Source: Litoditis marina (lineage: Eukaryota > Nematoda > Chromadorea > Rhabditida > Rhabditidae). From it: a DNA stretch of 64,000 nt. Shown one piece after another: positions 11,301 through 23,400 of this stretch. The translations under genes were made by a program, and so were the position numbers. The DNA is taken from positions 15,241,879 through 15,305,878 of the forward strand of contig OZ038434.1 in assembly GCA_964036275.1 (NCBI GenBank), given 5' to 3'. Position 1 is the first letter of the stretch. The number at the start of each line of letters is the position of its first letter. The notes under the pieces are model-generated. The model had not been told where the DNA came from, ran no database searches, and worked only from the letters and a program-made list of their open reading frames with translations.

Positions 11301-14169
11301 ATTGAGTAGGTAAACTGATGAAAATGCGGAAGAGAAAGAAACAAGAAGGGAATACGTTCCACCTGTACCCCACCCTAGAAAGGAGTAAGTCACCCTAAAT
11401 CATCTTTTTCATTCAGTTGTTGTTTTTATTATATATTTTTATTCTAATTTTCTAATTATGTTTATTTGGAGGTCTTTCCCGATACGCCTCTGACCGATTG
11501 CCTCGATATTCTGTTGAACAAAGGAGTCTCCGGACTACCGGTAGTGGAGCGGGAAACCTTCAAGTGGGTATTTACGATTCATATCATCTTTTTCTATTTG
11601 CACGAAAACTTAGCAGAATGTGTCAGTCAACCCAACCGTTATCATCCGTGAAATGAGAGACAAGTAAGCATTGAAACCAGGAGAAACGTGGGCATAAAAA
11701 CCTTTGTCAGTTATTGGCTAAATGCGATCGAGTTGTATTGGTACGGGAATACGTGATAGGGAGAGTGCGTCTAGAATCTAGCCAATGAATCACAAAAGTC
11801 AGGCATCAACTCACAAATGGTGTTCGGACTGTTCCAGGGTTGTTAAATTTGAGTTTCGAGTTCAACTCGAAACTCGAAATTTCTAAAAACTCGAAATACT
11901 CGAAACTCGAAAAACTAGAAATTCGGAAAACTCGAAAAACTCGAAATTCGGAAAACTCGAACTCGAAAAACTCGAAATTCGGAAAACTCGAACTCGAAAA
12001 ACTCGAAAATTTCCGAACTCGAAAAACTCGAAACTCGAAAAACTCGAAATTTCTAAAAACTCGAAATACTCGAAACTCGAAAAACTCGAAATTTCTAAAA
12101 ACTCGAAAAACTCGAAATTCGAAAAACTCGAAATACTCGAAATTTCTAAAAACTCGAAATACTCGAAACTCGAAAAACTCGAAATTTTCAACTCGATTAA
12201 CAACCCTAGACTGTTCGTAGGTCAGACAGTTCTCAACCTATTGCTCAGCAGACTGGCTGAGACCAATTTGCGCCCTCGCTCTCGTAGCTGACTAAGATGA
12301 TTGGTGTTTGTTTCTAAACCATCATATATTTCTTGTTGTTCAGAGTGGTTGACATGTATTCCCGGTTCGACGCCGTGGGAATAGCCCTCGAGTCGCGGGC
12401 GAATCCCCTCGACTGCACGGTGGAGGAGTCGCTCGCCTTCAAACATACCATAAAGGTGAGTCTATTTCTCGTTAACAAATGTACAATTTGATGCAAATAA
12501 TACATACGAATAAGATTCTTTCTTCTTACGGCTGGTCAAATACATAGTCACATGGAACGTGTGAAACAAGTCATAGGGCGAGAACGTGAATTGCACAATT
12601 TCACGACTTCATAACATCTATGACTGATATTATTGATGGTTTCAATGTTTCAAACATGACTTATAATGTCAGTTCAGCTTTTTTTAACTAGTTTCCATGA
12701 ATGTTCTGGTCCTAAATCGTAAATTGTTGAATAATTGCAGAAGAACGAGGACCGTGTGGTCTCCGTACGTGACACGGACACCCTCTGGCGGGCCATAACA
12801 GTGTTGGTGGAAAGGAATGTGCACAGGTTGTGTGCTGTCAACAAGCACGGCGCCATTGAGGTAGGTTGTCAACAACAACACACTGCCATGGGGAACAACA
12901 ACCATGGTTAACAATGCCTTGGGGGAACACAAGTTGTTTTCCGTAGTGCTAATGTGCTAAATTGTCGAGTTTTCTTTGTCGTAACCAAATGGTTCGGTGT
13001 TTTCCGTTACTGACTGCGCTGGACAACACTAAATTGTGAGTATCATAGCTCAGACGTTCCGGCTGTTGAGCTTATAATGACCACACCGTATTAAGAATGT
13101 ACTCGAAATTTTTGAGTCTTTTATGATTTGTAGTTGTGCTGTCGTTCATCGAAGTTCACCTTTTGAGAAAGTTTGCTGCTAGCTTAGTGATTTTTTGTTA
13201 AATTTCATAGTTTATGGTTGAAAAAAGCGAACTAGTTCAGGTTTCGCCGAACTACAATAGTTTTCCTTCAAATTTCTGGCTGTTTCGCTCAGTTTGTATG
13301 AGTTGAACGCTTCATTTTGTCCAATACTCGTTCTATTGGAATAGTTGTGCAAGTGTGCAAATGTAATTAAGTATAGTCATGAGTAGTTGTATAGTATTGT
13401 AACTTATTGTGTCTTTTAGGGCGTGATCTCGTTGAGTGATGTGGTGAACCACATGGTGGTGAAGCCGGGTGCTCATCTGGTCACCAGGGAACCCCACCGA
13501 AAACACTACCCCAACCATATTGGAGGCGATCTCAGCGATACGGTACGATCAACACCTATTCTTTCACTTTTGTTTGGTTTTTCATATCGACGCTCATGTA
13601 CAAACTACAGCAAAGTTGTCCAAACAGTTAGAAAAGTACGAAGAACCATTGTTGACGTAAAATCTTGAACTTTCATGTATCTGGAATCTGGATGAAAAGC
13701 GTGATAATGTTTTTGTATAATAACTTACTGGTGTTTCAACACACACATATACGTAACGACAATATCTGAGTTGTAGTTTGGTCTGCATTCTCAGCACAGT
13801 TTTTGAAAAATAAAAAATACTACTAAGATATTACGAATGACGTGATCAAACTACAAAAACAGCGGATCAGAGATGCACAGTATTTGCCCGATATCCCTTG
13901 AGCGAACATTGTAGCCAAATTTATAAATTGTCGTTGTGTTTCGGATTTTCTGGATCTATCGCAAAGTAATTGAAGCAAAGTATAATTTCCCAGAAATATT
14001 CGAGGGATATCTCGACTACTAATCCAACTGTCTATTTCCATCTGAATGTTATAGGTACATGAATGTAATTCCATTGCAGGATCTTCGTTCCTTGTTGAGT
14101 GACAGTGCAGCCATGTTAGAGGAGACAGCACAGAGCCCTATCAGCAAAGAGGGGAGGACCTTCCGGTAG
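8396..14169 (+). CDS. 5'-AMP-activated protein kinase subunit gamma (four CBS domains)
   Basis: Regulatory subunit of the AMPK heterotrimer; it binds AMP, ADP and ATP between paired CBS (Bateman) modules. Twelve phase-consistent exons give 434 residues: 8396-8566, 8865-9006, 9263-9362, 9703-9791, 10218-10275, 10758-10884, 11151-11231, 11472-11563, 12344-12455, 12741-12860, 13420-13542, 14080-14169 (stop TAG). Residues 1-58 are Ser/Pro-rich and variable. CBS1 (about 75-150) starts at PTSSKMVVFDTELTLSKAF; CBS2 (about 183-240) holds HHIHRLPVLDPE and ILTHKRI; CBS3 (about 258-325) holds GVSGLPVVE; CBS4 (about 335-400) holds RNVHRLCAVN and GVISLSDVV. The His-Arg pairs in CBS2 and CBS4 match nucleotide-contacting positions of the family. 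Length fits a compact gamma-1-like form. The ATG chosen is the first after the acceptor at 8389, but that acceptor implies an upstream 5' exon I could not place. The acceptor before 11472 (tttggag) is weak. Introns carry the TTTCGAG repeats. Confidence 0.95.
9904..10190 (+). repeat. TTTCGAG-repeat element, intronic copy (GAG strand)
   Basis: After a left end AGGGTTGTTAATCGAGTTC, the AMPK gamma intron is filled with irregular units of about 7-14 bases based on TTTTCGAG, with inner inverted GAGTTCGACTCGACTC blocks. No matching right end is present, so this copy looks truncated at about 10190. The open frames through it are repeat translation. Confidence 0.8.
11836..12207. mobile_element. TTTCGAG-repeat element with terminal inverted repeats (372 bp)
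   Basis: It begins AGGGTTGTTAA (11836-11846) and ends TTAACAACCCT (12197-12207), an exact 11-base inverted repeat. The interior is almost wholly CTCGAAA/AACTCGAAAT tandem units, the opposite strand of the copy at 9904. It lies in the intron between the exons ending 11563 and starting 12344. Both strands have long open frames of Lys-Asn-Ser-Arg or Phe-Glu-Ser repeats, an artefact of tandem units without stops. It is probably a non-autonomous element whose centre expanded as a satellite; the class is unknown. Confidence 0.75.
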
Positions 14170-14594
14170 TCTATATTATTGATTGACTCGTCGTTGTTAT
14201 TGATTGATTTGTCGTATTATTTTCTAGTCTAAATCGTAGCTTGATAGCTAGGATATTTTGGTAGCAGCACAAGTCAACACCTGAGTATGTCTTTCTGTCT
14301 GAGACCAAATCATAATTTGGTTGTTTAGGAAAAGTTTCATAATTTTATCCAATTTCGGAGAAATCTCAGGTTTTCTGACGTTTTAGCTAATTTATTATGC
14401 CTAAGGTCGGAAAGTTCAATTCTAGTAGATGTCTGAAGTGAGTTAAAAGTATCAATAGTGTATTCAATTGAATCGTTTGAGTGTTTAATTAAGTGACATA
14501 TTTTGAGATGCTCATTGATATATCAAAAGTGAGTGCACTTGGAGTGCTCGGGTGTTGTAAATGCGGAAAATGCATTGCGTTCTGACTTGATCAT

Positions 14595-14629
14595 TTTATT
14601 GTGTAGAATACATAAATTGATGAAATAAA
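14595..14629. other. Overlapping convergent poly(A) signals
   Basis: AATAAA on the plus strand (14624-14629) lies 455 bases past the AMPK gamma stop. TTTATT (14595-14600), which is AATAAA on the minus strand, lies 380 bases past the EFHC-like stop at 14980. The two convergent genes would share or overlap their 3' ends. The motifs are seen directly; their use is inferred. The rest of 14170-14979 holds nothing else I recognise. Confidence 0.4.
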
Positions 14630-14979
14630 CATCAAGATCATTCATTCTTCCTTGTATCTCGATTACCACATTTGATAGCAGCTTCCGTTCTAGCTCTTCA
14701 TTTTAAAATTACTAAGAATTTCTGGCGCCGATAATACCGAGAGAAGTTTCACTAACTATGTTTTTATGTTAAATTGATTGTTATTAATCACAAATACATG
14801 AACAGCAATCTGCAAACAATGTTGTTTACCTCTAAACAAATATAGAACATTTAGGCGTGTAAAATACAATGATAGAATGTTCTCTTGGGAATATGTCAGA
14901 AATGGTATAATTTTCTAAAATTGGTTCAATTGAAGTACTTGTAAGTCGTACTCTAATCTTCTCACAATCGACATAAGTG

Positions 14980-17900
14980 CTACTGTTGTCCCTTCCACTT
15001 GAGATATTCATTAGTCTCTCGATCTCCCTCCACCAATAGAAAACGCCATTTGAAGAATTGCACCACGCGTCCCGCCACGAATTGATTCTCACTGCAATTC
15101 AGGGAAAATAAAAATATCCCCGAATTCACACACGACTATTGAAACCAACTCATTCACACGTGGGAAAGCTATGATGTTTTCATCTAGAGAACCGAACTTC
15201 TAATTTACGCGGCGATAAGCTAGCTAAAATGCTAAGTACTAAGGTTTTTAGCTACTTTCGCTGGCCAATAAGATGAATAGCAGGCGTTTTTTGAAGAAAA
15301 ATAATTCATAACTTCAAGTGTACGGATTCTTATAACGTTCAGGTGCAGCCCCAATGTGAAAGTATTATGCTGGCCGCGGGTCGTCAAAGTTTTAAAACAC
15401 CAGTTTCGAATATCGCTAGGTTTCGACAAGTATTGCAAGTTGTTTTCTATGAAATATAGTGTTCTGTGAAACATTGAAAACAACAATGGGAAAGTTCAAG
15501 CATACGCCGAAAAGTGCACTCAGAAAAATTCACGCAAACGTCAGCATAGGAATAAGAAGAACTCACCTGTACGTAGATGCATCGACATCGGTTAGAAAAC
15601 TCCTCCCGGGACTCCATTTCCGATGAGTTCCCGCTTCAACTACGGTAACAGTCCTCGTATTCACGTGGTAGGTCAAAAGAAAATCGATACCATAGAGCAT
15701 CGAAGGAGGATCGATCTGCAGTATTCACTGAGTTTTCTATACGGATTTATGTGTACAATGTTACTGGATAGCTGTACAAACACCGGGCTCAAAAGGACTG
15801 TTTGAGACTGTAGCAGAGCGAATTTTTAATTTTGGAGTGATTTGGTTGTAAGGAGAGGGCTCACCATTTTTGCGTGGAACAGAAGTTGCTCAGGCGTATT
15901 GTCGAAAAATATAGGAGGAGGTCCTGTTGTCAAAACCTGAAAAATGAATGTATTCCAAAAGGTAACATACAAACAAAAATAGATGAATTATGGAGAAATT
16001 ATCACGGTGCAACGCAGAAAACATTGATCAGACTGAAATACATTGTTTTCTACTTGCTCTGTTGGAAAGGAATTTGAAAAATATAGTTCAAATTCGAATG
16101 TCTACTGTTTACCTCGCTGCTGCAATTTCTGAAGTCAATTTCGCCAAATTGTTGGGTCATGAACTGTTTCGTCTCGTCGCCAACACATTCGTAGATGAAC
16201 ATGGGACGACAGAAGACGTCGATCCAGATGCCCGGCCGGAAATCGGAATTCCGGTAGAAACGACGGACGCCATCTTAAGGAAATAGTTGAATCAAACAAA
16301 AAGTGTATTTTATTCAGTATGGATTCGAAATGCAGACTTGGTTGTTAACGTTCCTGTCAGCGAAAATACTAAAATTCATCAAACGTGCTGATTGGCCCAA
16401 ATGTAAGAAATGTAACTTAATCGTAACGAAAATAGTTTGGTAAAGTAGAGCATTACCATGCAAAAACAATCTGATCATTCTGATCATCTGTTTGTTTCAA
16501 TCGTTCCACCATTTCGCAGTAGCGAAATCCATGATCAGAAAATCTACCGAACCAAATGAAGAGTAGGAGTCTTACCACTAGCCGGCATGGGCAATCGTAT
16601 TCGCCTAAGGAACAGTTGACCTTCGAACTCCTTCGTCTCTTCGGTCAGGGTTACGGTATCATCTACACTAAATACGGTAAGTCGGAATATCCTCTTGAGA
16701 CGACAGCCGTGGAAGTCGTTCGAAGAGTCCAACCAACAACACCGAAATGACATCACCGGCGGCCGTTGCACGAAACTGTGCTGTAATTATATAGGTCCAA
16801 TTTTAATCATATGGGATGTGGGCGAAGATGAGTTGAAGAGTTGTAGTTCGATTTGAGCAACCAATAAAGAGATGCGACGTTCAAGTAAATAACGGTTGGA
16901 TAGAACTACAAACACAGTTGATGAGACCGACATGCCCTTTCCTGAACCATTCCTTTTCAATATTGCTCTCATAATTAGCTGGACTCAAATAATCGGAGTA
17001 GTCCTAGGTGGAAATACAAAATACGCGCGTTAAATCGTGAACAAACTGCCACTCAACCGCATACAAACATCAGAAATTTTTGTCAGGGCTTTCTTCGTTA
17101 GTTTGGCTAACTTCTCCAAGCTTCTGAGTGAAAGCATTCACATGTACACATAATAGTTTCCGATTGTGGCATTGTTATTAACGTGTCCCCGGATCAGATA
17201 TATGACATTGTTGACTCATGGATCGTACAATAATAATATGTCACATGAATTTAGTGGGGGGTAGAGGCGAAACATTCTACTCATTTGTCATTTCACTTTT
17301 GTAATAACCTGAACCTTTTATGTGTTTTTCTATTGAGCTTTTTAATTTCTTAGTTCTGAACCACGATCGTTTACAAGATTATGCAGTTCATACTCTTCTA
17401 TATCGCATTAATTGTAACAAAACTAACTGGCTGCTTCGAAGTTATAAGGCGAGGTGAACATGTATAGACTCGTGAAATGTCTATTACAGGAGACATTTAT
17501 CTGTGTGACAGTTCACGTTTTCCACGTTTTCCATTGATTTCCATCTTTTGTAGTTTGTACCTCCTGCTCCTGTCGATCTTCCTCCTTGTACCGACGCGGC
17601 CCCCTCCTCTTCACGAGCCACGGATCCTCTGGCATTTCCTCCTCCGCATTCAGTTTGATGCCATTCTCTTCGAGAAAAGTCTAGAATAAATTCTCATTTC
17701 AGTTAATGTTTATTGTGATGTTGTTACTGTGATAAATGTTGTGAGAACACAACATGATTTATGTGATTTGTGATCACACTACATTTTGAATTGCAAATTA
17801 TACCAAGTGCTACTCTTATGTAACCTATGTTGCAGGGTTGTTATTCAAGCTGGAAATTCCACTGTTTTTTTGGGGGCTCAAGTCGGACTCGACTTTATGA

Positions 17901-19787
17901 CGACTTTGTGCAACCGGTACCGAGCAAGCCAACTCCCAAATGGAAAGATAACGAACCTTGGTGAAATTGTCGCAGCTGGCGACTCGATAGGTCTTCCCGA
18001 ATATGTTGACATCCATGCCGAGGTTGAGGTCCCTCCAATGTAGAAATGGGCCGCCCACCCGACTATCGGAAGGAATTTGCTGGTGACGAAACACACGACC
18101 CTAGATAGAAACCCAGTTAGGGGGTAGATCGAACATAAACAAATTAGTCGGTTCAAACTAGGTCAAAAAACAATATAACAGCAAAATCAACATGTAATTG
18201 CTCCCATAATCCCAGCTTCGTATTTTGTTTTTTTCTACCTGGAAACCTATAGAAAATACAATGCTTTAGAAAACGCTCATCAGATAATCTACCTATATAG
18301 TTTGTAAAGGGATGATAAGAACTGAATTTACTACGTGGTCCAATTCAACTCCATGTGAAAACGTTGGAAAAAAATACAAGGAAAAAATACAACACTTAAT
18401 AATCTGAAAATCAACAGCTTGTTTACTATCAACAATTCACAGCATATATCGGAAAAATATGTTACCTGAATCATTCCGCTATTTTCTACCACCGGCTCAT
18501 TCATCGAAAATGTGCAATCAGCGAGATGATAGAAGAGCTTATAGCTTCTGAAGGAGATACTTTGTTCTGTGTTGAAATCAGAGGACTCTCCAATCACTTT
18601 ACGTTCAGTTTACATCTAAGTGAGTCAGTTTGGAGAATTTCCTATTTGTGTATGATTTGAGCACAAAACTCTCTCGTTGCACAACTTGTGTAATTAATAT
18701 CACATTCCTCCCTACATGTGTGGATATTCCGAATTATCAAAAACTGACATAATTGGGAATTTGAATATCTGTTGTTTTTTAATACGTTTACTTCTAATTT
18801 ACAAGATTATGATACGAGGTCTGACGTTCTGCTGTGGATTCACTTCAGCGTACAGGAGTATATTGTTTGTTTTGACTAAAATTACTGTAACAAACGTTAT
18901 TCCTGATTAACGCAGTACACATACTGAGGAGAAATGATCTAACCGTATTCTGTGCAACTGGGTATCTTCCCCCTCTTCTTCTGAATAACAATAGAAGCAT
19001 AAAACGGCCGTGTCACTGGCTTCCAGGGAGTGCAGCAGTTCACCCTTCCTGCAAAAAATAAATTGGGTTCTGCGAGCATAAAACATACCCATTAAAGATA
19101 TCACCAAACAAAATACTGACACTGTTTTCAGAGTCTCTCTAATGAAGCAACCCTTTGTGATCTTGGATTTGCATGGATTTTTATGGGCGGTGTGAACTAT
19201 TCTATATGTAAAATTTACATCAAAAAGGTTTTATTGAGGGATTTCATTCCGTACACCAAACTAACTGTGCAGACGGAGTGAATGAACTTTGGCGTGGAAA
19301 CTGAGAATGACTCTCTTCTTTGATGAACATTTCGCCGTCTTTGTAGAACAATTGTTGTCTTCTGTTGCCCTGGAATGCGACAGTGAACAAATATCTGAAT
19401 GTAATTAACATGAACAACAGTTATTATTCTCATTAGTATCAAAAACAATTACTTAAAGTTTTACATAGCAAACTTTATTCGGATTGGCTCAAGGTCTGCA
19501 CTTCTTCAAAAAAAAAACTATAAAAGCGACAGTTGCAAACTTATAAAAGGGATAGTTCAAGGTGTTTTCGTTTTGTTCATTCCCGATCCATAAAATCATA
19601 CCTTTGGGTCACTTCCAAACTTGTCCAAGAGGTCTTCGGTGGCCACATCTTGTATGTATTCGCTGTAGACTGACATCACTGGAAAACGAACTTTCAATAA
19701 GCAATTGTTGCTGCAAGTAACTCGAAATGTGAGATTTCCATGATAAACGTAAAATGTTTCAATCTCACCAAATTTCGACAAAGACAT
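14980..19787 (-). CDS. EFHC1/EFHC2-like protein with three DM10 domains, no EF-hand
   Basis: The EFHC family are microtubule-associated proteins of axonemal doublet microtubules; in nematodes and vertebrates they also act in neurons. Twelve phase-consistent minus-strand exons, 5' to 3': 19787-19769, 19678-19602, 19369-19257, 19048-18944, 18547-18466, 18100-17957, 17680-17561, 16780-16576, 16273-16113, 15936-15865, 15715-15567, 15091-14980 (stop TAG), giving 452 residues. DM10-1 (about 78-185) contains VLCFYCYSEE, ENSGMIQGRVFRHQ, HWRDLNLGMDVNIFGKTYRV and DCPW-like linker text EDPWLVKRR. DM10-2 (about 225-335) contains MSFRCCWLDSSNDFHG and GIWIDVFCRPMFIYECVGDE. DM10-3 (about 355-445) contains DFLLTYHVNTRTVTV and QFFKWRFLLVEGD. 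Human EFHC1 is about 640 residues with a C-terminal EF-hand; here the frame stops just after DM10-3. Start: ATG after an acceptor-like ccggcag. Confidence 0.9.
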
Positions 19788-20417
19788 CTGCCGGTAATTT
19801 ATTTGTGGGAAACAATAATGGAATTAGATCAATTCGATGGAAATAGATAAGGCGACACGTGGAAATAAATCCAAAAACGGCACGTGTAAAATCATGCTTT
19901 GCTAGATGAATGTCAGAAAAGGTCACAGAAGACAGCAGTGAGCTCGTATTGGTCCTCGAATTGACTAGTAAATTGTTTGTGCCTGAGAGGTTTTGTGTGT
20001 AGATCTTGTGACAACTATGCCTCATTGGGCACGTACCGGAAGGAAGTTATCGACAATACCTGAGGGAAGGGAAAAAGGCAAAACAACCCTAAAAGAGAGA
20101 GCAGAATAAAACACATTCAGAAAGAGAAAAAAAACCCAGAAAGAAGGAAATTGATCCGAATAAGATACCTCATTTATTGATAAAAACAACTTAGCTATGT
20201 GAAGTTGAACCTATTTGAAATTTGGTCAGTTGTGCTGTGCTCTAGATAATCAGGGTCATATTAATAATATCGCGTTTAGTTTCGAAGTAAACACCATGAG
20301 GCTTATTACACCCGTGAAAATCAGTGAAACGGACTTCCTGTCGAAATTAGAGGCGAAACCACTGACTTGTAAAGCATTCGTGTTCGAAAAGAAATATCAT
20401 TTACCATTTAAAAAAAA
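19788..20417. promoter_or_regulatory. Shared upstream region of two divergent genes (EFHC-like and TRPV)
   Basis: About 630 bases separate the EFHC-like ATG (19787, minus) from the TRPV ATG (20418, plus), so any core promoters or 5' untranslated exons of both genes lie here or farther out. Bases 20060-20150 are purine-rich on the plus strand, a polypyrimidine tract on the sense strand of the EFHC-like gene. No clear TATA box is seen. Transcription-factor sites cannot be assigned from this sequence alone. Confidence 0.4.
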
Positions 20418-23400
20418 ATGGGTAACACGTCCAGCACTGTCACCGCAGGAATCAAAGATCAGGTTGGTTTATTATATCGTCTTGAGAAAATATTATTAAA
20501 ACGGTTTTTAGTTGGAGTCTGCAATGCCAGTGTGCAAAACTTCCGTTCTCTATAACATTTTACAAAACAAACGTGTATGAGAAAGTCAAACATTCTAAAT
20601 CATCTGAACGATTATTTCCACTTATATCTTCTTTTCTTAATTTTGAAAATTTTTCAACAAACTCGACCTAATTCATCCGTTTGGTCACTTTGTTGTGAAT
20701 CATTCTCACAATTACATAATATCAATATCAACCGTAGATGACCTGTCCGTAGAGGTACTTGTGGAGTGCTCGAATCTAGGAAGTAGTTGAGACTGCAAGT
20801 TGGAACTGAAAAGTAATGGAACTAGTAACACTACAAATGATGCCAAGATGTACTATTTGAGTTTTCTGAACGACATCTACAATGGAAAAGTTGAGGACTC
20901 ATTTAATTCAGGTGAACAGCCAGAGCAATGCCATGTACAAACTGGCCGATGTGACCGGAAACGGAATCCTGGCCAACTTGGCGAAGGAGGTTCTCAGGGA
21001 CGGAAAAACGGAGAGACTGGACGAAATGATTGTCGAGGTGTTGTTTGTTATGATGGTTTGGAGAGAGAGTTCAGGAAACAACTTCTATCATTCTACTATA
21101 AACTATAAAAAGTCCTAATACAAACGTAACTCTAAAGTGACACAGAAAAAATACCTTCGAGCAGAACTATCTGGATACTAATCAAGTTGTGCTCACTTAA
21201 CACACGAATATGTATATAGGCAAATATGTCAGAACGTATTTCGGGGTGCGCAAATATATAGAAAAAATCTGTTCACCACTTCTTTCACCTGCTACGGTGG
21301 CAGAAATGTCAGTACTGCCATCAAATAAGATAAAAAAAACCACTTGATATTATCTCAAATCAGAACCATGAAACACGTATTTTGAAACATCCAAATCAGT
21401 AATTTCAGCGTGTTACTCCAATGTTGTACAATGGCGGTGCTGGTGAACTGCTGTTCGTCAATGACATCATAGCACAGAGACATCGAGAAAGATCAGGTCT
21501 GACAATTGTAGACCGTTTGAAACAAATAAATCATGAAGAGTATGACTGAATTGAGGATTCATCTGCGTGAACAGCCGTACCTTATGAAGTGTCGAGTTCA
21601 GACTACTAAAAAACAGTAAAACAAGACAACGTGTAGATTTAGTCAATCTCTCCTTGATTCACATTTATTCCAATGTTATCACCAGTAATAATGTCTCAAG
21701 CGAATAGTGTTTCTGAAATATACTCGTTCAAGTTCATAATAACTATTTAGGCAACCCATTCACTCCACCAGTATCCTCGGAAAAGAAGTTCGTCTGCTGG
21801 CATCTCCACTCTCGCGGAGCTGTGGGCGAAACTCTGCTACACACGTGTTTTCTGTCTGGTTTGTTTTGGATCCTCTAGAGAAAAAACGGAAAAGTTCCGG
21901 AAATGCGCTGAATGAGTCATATTGAAGAGAAAAACACCCCGAATCAATCACAATTTTAAAAAAGCTGTGGGAGAGTGCCTACCATGTCCATTACCAATAA
22001 TACGGTTCAAATAAGTTCTTGTCAAACAGTGGAATGAAAAAAGGCTTGTCGTTAACATATTTCGTTCAAGAGGAACTGTTCCGGGTGTCTAGTTTCACGT
22101 AACTTGACGGAACCTTTTTAACGTGGAAGTATCTACGTTTCAGGTCTTCCAAAGCACATGAAACTTCTCGCGGAACGCTTACTTCACATTTTTCCGAATA
22201 TTATCAACGATTTCTACATCAATGACGAGTATTACGGTAATTTTTAAAATCTCAACTCTCGATACAATTTTCATGTTTATTTTTCAAATTTCAGTCAACT
22301 CGATCGAATATTGATTGAACTTCCTAAACTGGAACGTCAACAACCTTTGCTTGCCGAGTATCGAACCCAGACGGCTTGGCAAGTGTTGAGTCACGTAGAT
22401 CAAACAAACAACTCACCAGTACCGTCAAAGTGTGTATATTTGCCAATGTTTCTACCGGATATCCGCATTATATTAGTTTGTAGTATATGAAATTCTTCAC
22501 TTCAGGGGAAACAGTGCTTCATATGGGCATAGTTTCCGAAGACCCTGAAATAGTTCGTTTCCTATTGAAGTGTGGAGCGGATGTTCATTCTCGATGTTCC
22601 GGAAATTTCTTTACTTGTGACGATCAAAAAGGGTCTCGCAACGATCATCCTGATGTCGAACACGCAGTACTCTCCAAGCACACTACCTACCCGGGGTTTG
22701 TTCTTCGTTCGGCTATTCTAATCCGTGATTGTTCAACTAGGATCTTATTCTCATTTTAGATGCGAAATTGACTTTTCTGATCAAATATTTCTGATTAGAT
22801 CAACATTGTGTGCTATTCTAACTACCAAAATTATTATTTTCTGATTTTAAAGTAGAGGAGTTTCCGATAGAGAAAACAAGAAGGGTGATAAGCCCGAGAT
22901 TGGTGATTTCAACTCATCTTGAGAAGTACGGATTATAATGATGTCCGTACCTAAGTACATATTTGCAAACTTGAAAATTTTTCCAGCCACCTATATTGGG
23001 GAGAGTATCCCCTATCGTTTGCCGCCTGTCTCTCTCAAGTGGAATGTATCCGGATGTTGGTTGCAAAGGGAGCTGATCTAAATGCGGCCGACTCAAATGG
23101 GAATACGGTACTCCACATCTGCACTATCCACGAGAACTGGGTGCGAGTTTTTGAAGTTACTTATAATGAATTTCTTAACAGTGAGACTCACACTAATAAT
23201 ATTACAGTGTGACCAAGCACCGTAGCTAATTGTATTCACAGTTCATAGGGAGCTGAGTTAGTTTGAATTAGTGAATCAGTTAGTAGATTGAGCCCGTGAA
23301 GTTAAACTTCGAATTTAACCCCGTCTGTAGGGATTAACGTAAGCGTAGTCATAAACTGTCAAATTAGTTGAAATTGGTTTATAAAAAGTATTTCCGAAAA

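Noticed and set aside
11840..12220. 126- and 106-codon open frames on both strands
   Set aside because: They are translations of the CTCGAAA tandem array (Lys-Asn-Ser-Arg or Phe-Glu-Ser repeats) and not genes.
22297..22330. Acceptor-like aatttcag followed by TCAACTCGATCG as a TRPV exon
   Set aside because: In the required phase it hits TGA after five codons. The exon ending 22236 joins 22506 directly and restores the conserved YYGETVLHM text.
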